Source: Nocardiopsis sp. CNR-923 (lineage in GTDB: Bacteria; Actinomycetota; Actinomycetes; Streptosporangiales; Streptosporangiaceae). Taken from it: a stretch of 64,000 nucleotides of DNA. The notes below the pieces were generated by a model. It saw only the letters and a program-made list of their open reading frames with translations. It was not told where the DNA came from and made no database searches. The position numbers and the translations under genes are program-made. Location: NCBI RefSeq assembly GCF_001942255.1, contig NZ_MKKC01000098.1, positions 140,648-204,647 on the forward strand. The letters are read 5' to 3'. Positions 17,054-27,589 of this stretch are shown in pieces (position 1 is the stretch's first letter; each line of letters opens with the position of its first letter).

Positions 17054-18844
17054 TTGAAACCGCTAGACCCACGCCTGGTGCGCACCGCCGACGCGGTCCG
17101 GGTCCACCTGGCCGTCTCCGTCGCCAGTGGGGTGCTCCTCACCGGGTTGATCCTGGCACAGGCCTGGCTGCTCGCCTACACCATCACCGGGGCGGCCGAA
17201 GGCGCCGGGACACAGACCCTGGGATGGGCGATCGCGGCCGTCGCGGGGGTCGCCGTGGCCCGGGCGGCGCTCTCGTACCTGGCCGAGACCTCCGCCCTGC
17301 ACAGCGCCGCGCGGACCAAGTCCCAGCTGCGCAGACGCCTGGTCGCGCACGTGACCGGCTCCGGTCGGGTGTGGACGGCGGAGCCCGGGGTCGACGGCGA
17401 GGCGGGCTCCCCCAAGGCGGGCGAGCTGGTCACCCTGGCCACCCGGGGCTTGGACGCGCTCGACGACTACTTCGCCCGCTACCTGCCGCAACTGGTGCTG
17501 TCCGCCATCGTCCCGCTCGCCGTACTGGCGGTGGTGTTCTGGGCCGACTGGATCTCGGGCGCCGTCATCCTGGTGACGTTGCCGCTGATCCCCGTCTTCA
17601 TGGCGCTGATCGGGATGCACACCCAGTCGCGCACCGATCGGCAGTGGCGGCTGCTGAGCCGTCTGGGCGGGCACTTCCTGGACGTGGTGGAGGGGCTGCC
17701 CACGCTCGCGGTGTTCCGCCGGGCCAAGGCCCAGGCCGCGGTCATCCGACGAGTGGGCGAGGAGCACCGCAGGGCGACCATGGGCACCCTGCGGGTCGCC
17801 TTCCTGTCGGCGCTCGCGCTGGAACTGCTGGCCACCCTGGCGGTGGCGCTGGTGGCCGTGGAGGTCGGACTGCGGCTCCTGGGCGGCTACATGGACTACC
17901 AGACGGCCCTGCTCGTGCTGATCCTGGCCCCCGAGGCCTATCTGCCGCTCCGCGAGGTGGGCGCGCGCTTCCACGCGAGCATGGAGGGCGTGGCCGCCGC
18001 CGAGCAGGTCTTCACCGAACTGGACCGCACGCGCGGCGCCCACCGCCGCGCCGGCGGGGCCGAGGCCGGGGATCGGCGGGAGCCCGAGGCCGGAGCGAGG
18101 GACCGGAGGGAGCACGCGCCGACCGGCGGAGTCTCCCCTACCACCGGCGGGGACATCCGCATGGAGGGTGTGGGTGTGCGCTACCCCGGACGGGACCTGC
18201 CCGCGCTGAGCGGCCTGGACCTGGAGATCACCGCCGGGGAGCACGTTCTGCTCACCGGGCCCAGCGGGGCGGGCAAGACGACTCTGCTGTCCCTACTGCT
18301 GCGGTTGCACGAACCCGGTGAGGGCCGGATCAGCGTCCGCGCGCCCGGAGGGGACTGGACACCGCTGGAGGACGTCCCGGCGGAGGACTGGCGACGCGGC
18401 ATCGCCTGGGTCCCCCAGCACCCCTACCTGTTCGACGTCTCGGTGGCCGACAACATCCGGCTCGGCGCCCCGGACGCGTCCATGGAACGGGTGCGCGAGG
18501 CCGCGCGGCGGGCCGAGGCCGACGCGTTCGTCTCCGCGCTCCCCGAGGGATACGGCACCCGGCTGGGCGAACGCGGCGCGCGTCTGTCCGCGGGTCAACG
18601 GCAGCGGATCGCGCTCGCGCGGGCGCTGTGCCGCGACGCGCCGCTGGTCCTGCTCGACGAACCGACCGCCCACCTGGATCCGGAGAACGCCGCGGCGGTG
18701 CGCACGGCGGTCGCCCGGCTGTTGGAGGGCCGGACCGCCGTCATCGTCGCCCACGACACCGGGTGGGCCCGCGACGTGCTCGGCGCCGCGCCGCGCGTCG
18801 CCACGTTGCCGCCGCGGAGCCTGGAGCGGAGTGTGGCGCGATGA
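17054..18844 (+). CDS. cydD: ABC transporter CydD (cytochrome bd assembly / thiol exporter half)
   Basis: Half-transporter of the CydDC heterodimer needed for cytochrome bd assembly. The 596-residue protein has an N-terminal six-helix membrane domain (about 15-320), an Arg/Glu/Ala-rich linker (335-375) and an ATPase domain with Walker A GPSGAGKTT, signature LSAGQRQR and Walker B LVLLDEPTAHLD. The TTG start at 17054 has GGAG eight bases upstream. Its stop overlaps the cydC start (ATGA). In several relatives CydD and CydC are fused; here they are separate. Confidence 0.94.
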   Translation: MKPLDPRLVRTADAVRVHLAVSVASGVLLTGLILAQAWLLAYTITGAAEGAGTQTLGWAIAAVAGVAVARAALSYLAETSALHSAARTKSQLRRRLVAHVTGSGRVWTAEPGVDGEAGSPKAGELVTLATRGLDALDDYFARYLPQLVLSAIVPLAVLAVVFWADWISGAVILVTLPLIPVFMALIGMHTQSRTDRQWRLLSRLGGHFLDVVEGLPTLAVFRRAKAQAAVIRRVGEEHRRATMGTLRVAFLSALALELLATLAVALVAVEVGLRLLGGYMDYQTALLVLILAPEAYLPLREVGARFHASMEGVAAAEQVFTELDRTRGAHRRAGGAEAGDRREPEAGARDRREHAPTGGVSPTTGGDIRMEGVGVRYPGRDLPALSGLDLEITAGEHVLLTGPSGAGKTTLLSLLLRLHEPGEGRISVRAPGGDWTPLEDVPAEDWRRGIAWVPQHPYLFDVSVADNIRLGAPDASMERVREAARRAEADAFVSALPEGYGTRLGERGARLSAGQRQRIALARALCRDAPLVLLDEPTAHLDPENAAAVRTAVARLLEGRTAVIVAHDTGWARDVLGAAPRVATLPPRSLERSVAR

Positions 18845-20606
18845 GCACCGAGGCGGAGGTCCCCCTGGAACGCGGCACGGACGGGCCCGCCCACGGCCGG
18901 GACCCGCTGCTGCGGATGGTCGCCCTTGCGTGGCCGCGCGGGAGCCGGTTCGCGCTGGGCGTGCTGTTGGGAGCGGCCGCGACCGGCGCGGGGGTGGCCC
19001 TGCTGGGTGTGGCGGCGTGGATGCTCGCGACCGCCGCCGACCATCCGCCGATCACCGCGCTCGGGGTGGCCGTGGTGGCCACCCGGGCCCTGGGCGTCAG
19101 CCGTGGTGTGGCCCGCTACCTCGAACGCCTGGTCACCCACGACGCCGCGTTCCGCACCTTGGCCGAGGTGCGGGTGCGGGTGTACGAGCGCCTGGCGGCC
19201 ACCGAGCCGTTCGGCCGGTTCCGGTCGGGTGACCTGGTGTCACGACTGGTCAACGACACCGAGGCGACGCTGGACCTGCTCGTGCGCGGACTGACGCCGC
19301 CGCTGGTGTCGGTGGTGACCGGCGGCGCGACCGTGCTCTTCCTGACCTCGGTGTACGTGCCGGGCGGTCCGCTGCTCGCCGCGGGGCTGCTGCTGGCCGG
19401 TCTGGCGGTGCCGCTCGCGGCGGCGGCGCTCGGCCGGGGCCCGGGGCGGCGGCAGGCCAGGGCGCGCGGCGAGCTGTCGACCGCTCTCGTGGACACCCTG
19501 CACGGGGCACCGGACCTGGTGGCCTACGGGGCGATGGACCGGCAGGTGGAACGCGTGTACGCCGCCGACGCGAGCTGGCCCGGATGGAGCGGCGTGACGC
19601 GGCGATCCTCGGTTTCGGCGCGGGGGCGACCGCGCTGATCACCGGACTCACCGTGTGGGCGGCGCTGTTGCTGGGCGTCACCGCGGTGGAGGGCGGCACG
19701 CTGAGCGCGGTGTCCCTGGCCGTGCTGGTGCTGACCACGCTCGCGGCGTTCGAGATCGTGGCGCCGCTGCCCGCGGTCGCCGCCAAGCTGGGGGCGATCC
19801 GGGCCAGCGGGGCGCGGCTGTTCGGGGTACTGGACGCGCCGCCCTCCGTCGCGCCGCCCGCTCGTACGGGGTTGGAGCCGGACGGCGATCCGACGGTGCG
19901 CGTTCGGGACCTGCGCGTTCGGTACGGCCCCGAGGAGCCCTGGGCCCTGGACGGGGTGGACCTGGAGATCCCGGCCGGGTGGACGGTGGCGGTGATCGGG
20001 CCGAGCGGCGCGGGCAAGAGCACGTTGGCGTCGGTTCTGCTGCGGTTCCGTGACCCCGAAGCGGGGCGGGTGGAGATCGGCGGCACGGACGTGACCGCCT
20101 ACCCGGCGGACGAGGTGCGCGCCCTGGTGTCGGGGGTGCCGCAGGATCCGCACGTGTTCGCGTCGACGCTCCGGGAGAACCTCAGGCTGGCGCGGCCCGG
20201 CGCGGAGGACGACGAGCTGTGGGCGGCGCTGCGCCGGGCCCGGCTCGCGGACGAGGTCACCGCGATGCCCGAGGGCCTGGACACCCGGGTGGGCACGCAC
20301 GGGCTCGGACTGAGCGGCGGCATGGTGCAGCGGCTGGCGCTGGCCCGCGCCCTGCTCGCGTCGCCCCGGGTCCTGGTCCTGGACGAGCCGACCGCGCACC
20401 TGGACCCGGACACCCGCGACGCGGTCATCGACGACCTGCTCGACGCGGCCGAGGGCTACTCGACCCTGCTGATCACCCATGACCTGGCGGGTCTGGAGCG
20501 GGTCGACCGGATCTACGTCGTGCGCGAGGGGAGGGTGATCCAATCGGGCACCCACGCGGAGCTGTCCCGGGAGGAGGGGTGGTTCCGGACCGTGAGCGCC
20601 CACTGA
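18841..20606 (+). CDS. cydC: ABC transporter CydC, frameshifted in this sequence
   Basis: Second half of the CydDC transporter. The membrane domain begins at the ATG 18841 (STEAEVPLERG) with ARYLERLVTHDAAFRTLAEVRV, and the ATPase domain carries Walker A GPSGAGKST, signature LSGGMVQRLALA and Walker B LVLDEPTAHLD. Frame one ends in unrelated sequence after YAADA near 19578; the following frame resumes ELARMERRDAAILGFGAG if one base is restored near 19579. Corrected length is about 588 residues. The signature reads GGMVQR rather than the usual GGQRQR. ATGA overlap with cydD. Confidence 0.91.
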
Positions 20607-20732
20607 CCGCCACGACAGGCGTACGCGATTTCCAGGAGATGGTCAGGGATGCCCTGCCCGGGCGGGCCAGACCCCGGCCCCCTGGCGATCCGCGCGGCTG
20701 ACACCGGCGGACCCATCCTCTAGGGTGCGTGC

Positions 20733-21640
20733 GTGATCAAGTCTCTTCGCGAAGTCCTCGGTGGTGCGGGCGCGCTCGTGCGCGGTTTCGGCATGATGGT
20801 GCGCAGTCCGCGCCTCTTCGTTCTGGGCGCGCTGCCTCCGCTGTTCACGTCGCTGGTGTTCCTGGCGCTGTTCGTGACCCTGCTGGTCAACGTGTCCGAT
20901 CTGGCGGCGTGGGCGACGCCGTTCTCGGAGGGGTGGACCCCCCTCTGGCGCGACGTCCTGCGTGGCGCGGTCGCCGTGGCGGTGTCGGTCAGCGCCGTCC
21001 TGGTCATGGTCGTGACCTTCACGACCGTGACGCTGGCCTTGGGCGCGCCGATCTACGACAAGATCACCGAACTGGTCGAGGAGCAGTTGGGCAACGCGCC
21101 CGAGGGGTCCGACGAGCCGCTGGCGGCCTCCATCGTGCGGGCGGTCCGCCAGTCGCTCGGGATTATCCTCGCCTCGCTCGCGGTCACCCTGGTCGTGTTC
21201 GCGGTCGGGTTCGTCCCCCTGATCGGGCAGGTCGCCGGGGCGGTCCTGGCGGCGGCGCTCGGCGGGTGGCTGCTCGCCATCGAACTCCTGGCCGGGGCGT
21301 TCGACCGGCGCGACCTGCTGCTCGTCCGGGACCGCCGCGGGTACATGGCCACCCGGCGGCTGCGCGTCCTCGGGTACGCGGTGCCCACGTACTTCCTGTT
21401 GGCGATACCGTTCGTGGCGATCGTGGTGTTCCCCGCGGCCGCGGCGGGCGGCACCATCCTGGCCCGGGAACTGCTCGGCGCCGACGCCCAGCGGACCGGA
21501 GGCGGCGCGCTCCCATACGGCGGCCCCCAGCCCCCGGGAGTTCCCCAGGGGCGGCGGCACCCGGGCGGACCGGGGACCCCTCCGGCTCCAGGCTTCCCCT
21601 GGACTCCCCAGGCCCGGGGCGCCCGCCCACCCGGAACTGA
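20733..21640 (+). CDS. EI24 / CysZ-like membrane protein; 3' end probably displaced by an indel
   Basis: The conserved part (about residues 1-255) starts IKSLREVLGGAGALVRGFGMMVRSP, has four to five membrane helices and the motif GAPIYDKITELVEEQLG, typical of EI24-domain proteins related to CysZ. A Pro/Gly-rich tail follows (GPQPPGVPQG). Uncorrected, the frame runs on to 22019, antisense through 300 bases of ddl, which is implausible. A stop in the neighbouring frame at 21638-21640 fits one lost base in the C/G-rich tail, so I end it there. The start is a GTG at 20733. Substrate unknown; the link to sulfate uptake is by family only. Confidence 0.7.
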
Positions 21641-21707
21641 CCCCCGCTCCGACCTCCCCCGCGCACGTGAAGCGGGTGACCGGCTCGGTCGCCCGCTCTT
21701 CGGGTCG

Positions 21708-22830
21708 CTAGCGCAGGCCCGGAGACCGCCGGAGGGCCGTCGTGATCATCCGGTCGACGAGCGTCGCGTAGTCCACTCCGGTCGCCTCCCACATCTGGGG
21801 GAAGGCCGACGCCGGGGTGAACCCGGGCATCGTGTTCAGCTCGTTGACGAGGATCCCGCCGTCCTCGGTGTAGAAGAAGTCCACCCGGGCCAGGCCCTCA
21901 CAGCCCATCGCGTCGAAGACTCGGCGGCCAGCGCGCGCAGCCGGGCGATGGCCTCATCCGGGATCCGCGCCGGGATGGTCAGGCTGCTCGTGGACAGGTA
22001 CTTGGCCTCGAAGTCGTAGAAGTCGAACCCGTCCGCCACGTGCACCTCGGCGGGCAGGGAGACGTCGGGCGTACCGCCGTCCTCGGCCTCCAGCACTCCG
22101 CACTCGATCTCGCGCCCGAGGACCTGGGCCTCCACGATGACCTTGGGGTCGTGTTCCCGCGCGGCCTCGACGGCGGCGATCACCGCGTCGGCGTCCCCGG
22201 CGTCGCCCACCTTGCTGATGCCGACGCTGCTGCCCGCGCGAGCGGGCTTGACGAAGACGGTCCCGCCGAGTTCGGCGACGTCGTCGAGCGCCTTCTTGCG
22301 CTCGGTCCGCCACTGGCGGTCGGTGATCGCCACGTAGTCGCTGGTCGCGATCCCGTTGCCGACGAGCATCGCCTTCATGAACGCCTTGTCCATGGCCGCC
22401 GCGCTGGAGAACACCCCCGCGCCGGCGTAGCGCACGCCCATCATCTCGAACAGGCCCTGGACGGTGCCGTCCTCGCCGAAGGGCCCGTGCAGCAACGGCA
22501 GCACGACGTCCACACCGGCCAGTCGCTCCACGCCGCGCTCCGGGTCGACGGTCATCAACTGACCGGCGGCGTCGAAGGGCAGCGCCAGGTCAGCGCCGTC
22601 CTCGGGGACGGCCGGCAGCGCCTTGGTCTCCCCGTCGATCCGCAACCGCTCGGGGTCGGCCGAGGTCAGGACCCAGTTGCCGGTCCTGGTGATGCGACCG
22701 GCACGACCTCGTAACGGTCGTGGTCGATCACGGACAGGACGCTGCCCGCGGTGACGCAGGAGATCTCGTGTTCGGAACTGCGACCGCCGAAGACGACGGC
22801 GACGCGAATCTTGCGCTGCTCGGACGACAT
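21708..22830 (-). CDS. ddl: D-alanine--D-alanine ligase, two frameshifts in this sequence
   Basis: Makes the D-Ala-D-Ala dipeptide of peptidoglycan; an ATP-grasp enzyme. N-terminus from ATG 22828-22830: [24 protein letters not shown]. The frame shifts near 22697 (VVPV then [10 protein letters not shown]) and again near 21919 (LRALAAE then [16 protein letters not shown]), each fixed by one G. The middle part has [14 protein letters not shown] and [16 protein letters not shown]; the end has [23 protein letters not shown]. All catalytic blocks are present, and the enzyme is normally essential, so sequence error is the simplest explanation. Confidence 0.93.
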
Positions 22831-22890
22831 GCTGCCTGACCCTATCTCGCCTTTTCATGGAACCGGAAACAGGAAACCATCCCGTTCGCG

Positions 22891-24108
22891 TCACATGTCC
22901 CCGCCGAGCGCTGTGAGAGCGTCCTCGATGAGGTGCCGGGGGTCCTCCAGACCGATGGAGAACCGCACCGCTCCAGGTGAGATACCCGCGTCCGCCAGTT
23001 CGGTCTCCCCCATCGTGCGGTGCGAGGTGGAGGCCACGTGTCCCACCAGCGTGTGCGTCCCGCCCAGGGAGGCGGCGACCGTGCCCAGCCTGATCCGGTC
23101 GGCGAAGGCCATCCCCGCGTCCCGACCGCCCCGCGGGTGCACGGTCACGACCGCACCGCACCGCCCGGCGTCGAACAGCCTCGCGGCCAACTCCGCCTGC
23201 GGGTGCGAGGCCAGGGACGGGTGGTCGACCCGCTCCACCTCGGGATGCCCCTCCAGCGCGGCGGCGAACGCGGCCGCGGTCTCACACTGCCGCTGGACCC
23301 GCAGTGGCAGTGTCTCCAACCCGCGGTGCAGCAGGTACGCCTCGTCCGGGGCCAGGCACGGCCCCAGGTCGATCCGGGCCGCGCGGATCCGGTCGATCAG
23401 CTCGGGCGCGGCCACCGCCACACCGCCCGTGGCGTCGCTGTGGCCGCCGATGTACTTGGTGGCCGAGTGCAGCACGACGTCCGCCCCGTGCTCCAGCGGA
23501 CGGCACACCGCGGGGGAGGCGAACGTCGAGTCCACGACGAAGACCGCGCCCGCCTGCCGCGCGATCCGCGCGAGCGCCGGCAGGTCGGACACCGCCGTGG
23601 TGGGGTTGGACAGCGTCTCGGTGAACAGCACGGCCGTGTCGGGTCGCACGGCCGCCCGCACGGCCTCCGGGTCGGTGATGTCCACGAAGTCCGTCCGCAC
23701 GCCGAACCGGCGGAGCAGCCCGTCGAGCAGCGAGTACGTGTTGCCGTAGATCGACCGTGCCGCCACGACGTGCGCCCCGGACTCCGTCAGCGCCATGAGC
23801 ACCGTGCTGATCGCCGCCATGCCCGACGCGAAGGCCTGACCCCGCACCGGCGTCCGCGATCCGCTGCCCTCCAGTGCCGCGACCCCCGCGGCGAACGCGT
23901 CGGCCGTCGGACTGTCGATCCGCGCGTAGGAGTACCCCTCCCGCCGCCCCGCCAGCACGTCCGCGTACTCCCGCGAGGTGTCGAACGCGTAGGTGGTGGC
24001 CCGGTGGACGGGCATCCGCATCGGCCGCTCGGCCGGGACGGGAGGGTGCGGGAGGTTCTGGGCCAGGGTGTGCTCGGTGTCGGGCCCCGGTGCGGGTGTA
24101 GGCGGCAT
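22891..24108 (-). CDS. Cystathionine gamma-synthase/lyase-type PLP enzyme
   Basis: Member of the Cys/Met-metabolism PLP-dependent family, acting in transsulfuration or direct sulfhydrylation. The 405-residue protein has YSYARIDSPTADAF near residues 57-70, AFASGMAAIS, the PLP phosphate-binding and VVDSTFASP region, and the lysine loop HSATKYIGGHSD that carries the cofactor. C-terminal SLGGTHTLVGHVASTSH and ISPGAVRFSIGLED complete the family pattern. Start ATG at 24106-24108; the frame upstream is a shadow of gpsA. It lies between gpsA and ddl, 11 bases after gpsA. MetB, MetC, MccB or MetZ cannot be told apart from sequence alone. Confidence 0.88.
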   Translation of the reverse strand: MPPTPAPGPDTEHTLAQNLPHPPVPAERPMRMPVHRATTYAFDTSREYADVLAGRREGYSYARIDSPTADAFAAGVAALEGSGSRTPVRGQAFASGMAAISTVLMALTESGAHVVAARSIYGNTYSLLDGLLRRFGVRTDFVDITDPEAVRAAVRPDTAVLFTETLSNPTTAVSDLPALARIARQAGAVFVVDSTFASPAVCRPLEHGADVVLHSATKYIGGHSDATGGVAVAAPELIDRIRAARIDLGPCLAPDEAYLLHRGLETLPLRVQRQCETAAAFAAALEGHPEVERVDHPSLASHPQAELAARLFDAGRCGAVVTVHPRGGRDAGMAFADRIRLGTVAASLGGTHTLVGHVASTSHRTMGETELADAGISPGAVRFSIGLEDPRHLIEDALTALGGDM

Positions 24109-24119
24109 GTCGCCCTCTC

Positions 24120-25174
24120 TCAGACTCCGTAGCGCTCGGGCTTGGTGCTGCGCGCCATGAACGCGGCCAGCGCCTGCGCCGGGCTCAGGTCGTGGTGCAT
24201 CATCTTGACGACGGCCTCGGTGATCGGCATGTCCACGCCGTGCCGCCAACCCAGTTCGAGGATCGACTCCGAGGACTTGACCCCCTCTGCCGTCTGCCTG
24301 GTCTCCGCGACGACCTGCTCCAGGGTCTTGCCCGCGCCCAGTTTCTCACCGAAGGTCCGGTTCCGCGACAGAGGTGAGGAGCATGTCGCCACGAGGTCAC
24401 CCATGCCCGCCAACCCGGACAGGGTGTGCTCGTCAGCCCCCAGCGTCACCGCGAGACGCGTCTCTCAGCCAGTCCGCGCGTGATGAGGGACGCCTTGGTG
24501 TTGTCCCCGAGACCCATCCCCTCGGCCACGCCCACGGCGAGCCCGATGACGTTCTTCATGGCACCGCCGATCTCCACCCCGACCAGGTCGGTGCTGGTGT
24601 ACGGACGGAAGTACGGCGCCCGGAACAGGGTCTGCAGACGCACCGCCGTCTCCTCGCGCGGGCAGGCCACCACGGCGGTGGCGGGCTGGCGCTCAGCGAT
24701 CTCCCGCGCCAGGTTGGGCCCGGAGACCACGGCGATCCGCTCCTCGGGGAACTTCAGGACCTCGGCGATGATCTCGCTGACCCGCAGCAGCGTGCCCAGC
24801 TCCACGCCCTTCATCAGGCTGACGATCACCGCGTCGTCGCGCAGGTGCGCCCGCCACTGGACCAGGTTGGCCCGCAGCGACTGCGAGGGGACCGCCAGCA
24901 CCACCACGTCCGCCCGGGACAGCGCCTCGGCCGCGTCGGCGGTGGCCCGCAACCGCGGGTTGAGCGCGATCCCCGGGAAGTAGTCCGGGTTCTGCGAGGT
25001 CTCGTTGACCGCGTCCACGACCGAGGAGCGCCGCCCCCACAGCACGACCTCGACCGCCGGGCCGCCCGGATCCTCCACCCGGGCCTGGTCGGCCGCGTCC
25101 GCGATGACGTTGGCGAACACGGTTCCCCAGGAACCCGCGCCGAGAACGGCGATCCTCACCTCGTCGCTGCCCAT
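24120..25174 (-). CDS. gpsA: Glycerol-3-phosphate dehydrogenase (NAD(P)+), frameshifted in this sequence
   Basis: Produces sn-glycerol 3-phosphate for phospholipid synthesis; the neighbouring plsC-type gene uses downstream products. From ATG 25172-25174: MGSDEVRIAVLGAGSWGTVFA with the Rossmann GxGxxG. VSGPNLAREIAERQPAT and EIGGAMKNVIGLAVG (catalytic Lys) follow. Frame one ends after KASLITRGLAE; a single lost T near 24465 would give GLAEMTRLAVTLGAD, joining the C-terminal frame LSGLAGMGDLVATC. Corrected length is about 351 residues, normal for GpsA. Confidence 0.92.
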
Positions 25175-25182
25175 CCGTCCCG

Positions 25183-25994
25183 TCACGCCTGGTTCTTCCC
25201 GTTGTCGTCGTCCGGGGCCCGTCCGCCGCCGGTTCGGCGTCGTCCGTCTCATCCGCGTGTTCGGCCCGGGCCTCGACCCGGGCCCGTTTCATGTCGTAGG
25301 GGACCGCCGGGGGCTCCTCGCCCCGGATCTTCGCCTGGAGGTCGGTGATGTCGCGCATGATGGCCTCCGTGGCCTCGGCGAGGACCGAGGCGGTCAGCGG
25401 CTTGTTCCGGAAGCGGGACAGGTCCACCGGCGGTCCGGCCAGGAACTCCACGCGCTTGGGCGGGAACAGGCTGAGCTTCTTCTCCCCCTGGTACGGGAGG
25501 AGCCTCTGCTCGCCCCAGTGCGCCACCGGAACCACCGGAACCCCGGTGGTCAGCGCCAGGCGGGCCACACCCGTCTTGGCCGTCATCGGCCACAGCCGGG
25601 GGTCGCGCGTGCAGGTCCCCTCCGGGTAGAAGATCACGGAGGCTCCGTCCCTGGTGAGCGCCAGCTCGGCCTCGCGCAGCGCCTTGACCGCCTCGGTGGT
25701 GCCGCGTTTGATCGGAATCTGCCCCGTGCTCCTGGCGACCGACCGGACCACCGGAATCCGCATGACCGCGTCCTTCATGGTGAAGGTCGGCCAGCGCCGC
25801 GCGCCCACGTACATGAAGTGCGCGACCGTGAGGGGGTCGACGGTGGACAGGTGGTTCGCGGCGATGATCACGCCGCCCCGGGCGGGCACGTTCTCGGTCC
25901 CCCGCCAGACGGGCTTGGTCACCAGTCGCAGGAGGGGGCGCACGATGCTCGCCACGACCACCTTCACCCACCGTGATTCTCGATGCTCGGCCAC
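25183..25994 (-). CDS. 1-acyl-sn-glycerol-3-phosphate acyltransferase (PlsC family)
   Basis: Membrane-associated acyltransferase of phosphatidic acid synthesis. It has the PlsC motifs NHLSTVDPL (HX4D as NHLSTVD), GQIPIKRGT, FYPEGTCTRDPRLW and VPVVPVAHWGEQ. The GTG at 25992-25994 is preceded by GAGGAG. As given, the frame has no stop and runs on through gpsA in a wrong frame to 24693; restoring one base near 25220 gives the tail DDDNGKNQA and a stop at 25183-25185, eight bases before the gpsA start. I use that end. The gpsA/plsC pairing supports a glycerolipid role. Confidence 0.86.
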
Positions 25995-26232
25995 GGGACT
26001 CCTCACTCCATCGCTGCGGGCCCGTCCGGCCCCGAAGCACAACCGGTTCAGTCTAGGGCGCGTCGGTACCCGCTCCTCCAGCCCGGAGACGCACGTCACC
26101 GGGTGGGTGTCCGACCCGTCGGGCCCGCGCCGCCCCGCGCCGCGAACGCCTACCCTCGTGTCACTGTCGTTGCCGCATCTCCGGGGGGACCGTGACCGGC
26201 TTTGGAGAGCGAGACGGGGCCGAGGCGCCGGG

Positions 26233-26977
26233 GTGCGCTGGTCCCTGATCGTCCCAGTCAAGCACCTCGATCGGGCCAAGTCGCGACTGGCCCGTGCCGC
26301 GGGCCCCCTCCGGGGCGAGCTCGCACTGGCCGTCGCCTGCGACACGGTGACCGCCGCTCTCGCCTGCGCACGCGTCGACGCGGTCTTCGCCGTGACCGAC
26401 GACGTCCGGGCCGGCGAGGCGTTGGGGGCCCTCGGCGCGGTCGTGGTGGGCGGAGAACCGGGCACGGGGCTCAATCCCGCGCTTCGGCACGGGGCCGCGG
26501 TCGCCCGGCGGCGCCTCCCCGGCAACGGGCTGTGCGCCCTGTCGGCAGACCTGCCCGCGCTGCGCCCGGGAGAACTCGCCCGCGTCCTGTCCTCGGCGTC
26601 GGACCGACGCCGTTCCTTCCTCCCAGACGCGCCCGGAGTGGGCACGACACTCCTCGCTTCGCGCCCGGGGAGCCGTTCCGCCCCGCGTTCGAGGGCGCCT
26701 CACGCGTCCGGCATCTGGCCTCCGCGCCCGGGAACTGGTCCTGGAGGACGTGGACTCGGTCCGGCGGGACGTGGACACTCCCGAGGACCTGCGGGCGGCG
26801 GTCCGTCTCGGTGTGGGGGCGCGCACGCGGGACCTGCTGGTGCTGGCGCGGAGGGACGGGCACGGCCTCGCGGTCGACACGGTCGCGCGGACGCGTACCG
26901 CCCGGGCCCCCGTGGGGGACCCGGGCGGTACCGACCCGTCGCCGTTCGGCGATGGAACTACTTCTTCCCGTCGTTGA
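26233..26977 (+). CDS. cofC: 2-phospho-L-lactate (or phosphoenolpyruvate) guanylyltransferase CofC/FbiD, frameshifted
   Basis: Coenzyme F420 pathway enzyme that couples GTP to phospholactate or phosphoenolpyruvate. The start RWSLIVPVKHLDRAKSRLA is characteristic; GTG 26233 has a GA-rich stretch upstream. LSADLPALRPGEL is the nucleotide-binding block. Two frame changes, near 26663 and 26732, each repaired by one G, join LLAS to APGEPFRPAFEGASRVRHLAS and then to GARELVLEDVDSVRRDVDTPEDLRAA. The last ~25 residues, running through a hairpin to 26977, do not look like the family; the true stop may have been lost by another indel. Confidence 0.85.
26895..26931. terminator. Strong hairpin between cofC and hup
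   Basis: Perfect 12-bp inverted repeat (GTACCGCCCGGG and complement) whose inner CCCCC/GGGGG can extend the stem. It sits between convergent cofC and hup, 27 bases beyond the hup stop, and suits termination in both directions. Confidence 0.8.
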
Positions 26978-27239
26978 CCAGGGCCTTGAAGTCAGCGCCA
27001 GCACGGAACTTCGGAACGAAGCTCGCGGGGACGTTGATGGTGGCCCCGGTGGCGGGGTTGCGGGCGGTACGAGCCGCACGCTCGGACTTCTCGAACACAC
27101 CGAAGCCCGTGATGGCGACCTTGTCGCCCGACGCCACTGTGGTCTGAATGGTCTCGAGCACAGCATTGACCGCTTCGGTCGCGGTCTTCTTGTCTCCGAG
27201 ACGCGCGGAGATCGCGTCGATCAGGTCACGCTTGTTCAT
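26958..27239 (-). CDS. hup: HU-family DNA-binding protein
   Basis: Histone-like nucleoid protein of 93 residues that bends and compacts DNA as a dimer. It begins MNKRDLIDAISARLGDKKTA, has the core TGFGVFEKSERAARTARNPATGATI with the arm motif RNPATG, and ends FKALVNDGKK. This is the short form without the long Lys/Ala-rich tail seen in a second actinobacterial HU. ATG 27237-27239 follows GGAGG. The frame upstream to 27395 is spurious. The protein is complete and fits other actinomycete HU proteins from the leuCD neighbourhood. Confidence 0.97.
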   Translation of the reverse strand: MNKRDLIDAISARLGDKKTATEAVNAVLETIQTTVASGDKVAITGFGVFEKSERAARTARNPATGATINVPASFVPKFRAGADFKALVNDGKK

Positions 27240-27589
27240 AAGGTTCCTCCGGTTCCCCCTTGCTCGCACGAAATTAGGGGAAGCCCGGCCCCTTACACAA
27301 ATACAAACGCCTGTGGAGAAGGCGTGTCGAGCCCGCGCCCACCTGCGCGTCAGCCACGGAAGGCAGTGGCCCCAGCTCGCGGGACACCGTCCCACGCGCC
27401 CCTTTTGCCCCCGCGTGTGAGCCTCAAATGCCTACGTATAACCGGATTCCGGGCACGGCGCGCGGCGCGCTTAAGGACGCAAAGGCCGCAAGCGACTGGT
27501 CACACCAAGTAAAGGTAAAATATTCGGGGGCCGGTGGGTGTGCTGCGTCACACCGCCCTCCAGCCCCCGCCCAGGACACGATCCGGTGT
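27240..27589. other. Gap between hup and leuD
   Basis: About 350 bases. It contains an AT-richer stretch around 27425-27525 (TATAACC, AAAGGTAAAATATT), which on the minus strand offers a TATACG -10-like hexamer for hup with a long leader. The leuCD terminator is at 27525-27569. No gene seen. Confidence 0.45.
27525..27569 (-). terminator. Terminator of leuCD
   Basis: On the minus strand an imperfect stem (CGGGGGC...GCCCCCG outside, GGTGTG/CACACC inside) is followed by AATATTTTACC, a T-rich tract that is rare in this GC-rich sequence. It lies 20 bases past the leuD stop. Confidence 0.75.

Noticed and set aside
14248..17142. A 964-codon frame on the minus strand opposite cydAB
   Set aside because: Low-complexity His/Gly/Glu/Gln translation opposite intact cydA and cydB; a shadow.
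24693..26645. A 650-codon frame joining a PlsC domain to a long C-terminal extension
   Set aside because: The extension is the wrong frame of gpsA. A single-base loss near 25220 explains it; no fusion protein.
27240..27589. A small RNA or riboswitch in the AT-rich gap between hup and leuD
   Set aside because: No recognisable aptamer fold. The only clear structure is the leuCD terminator.
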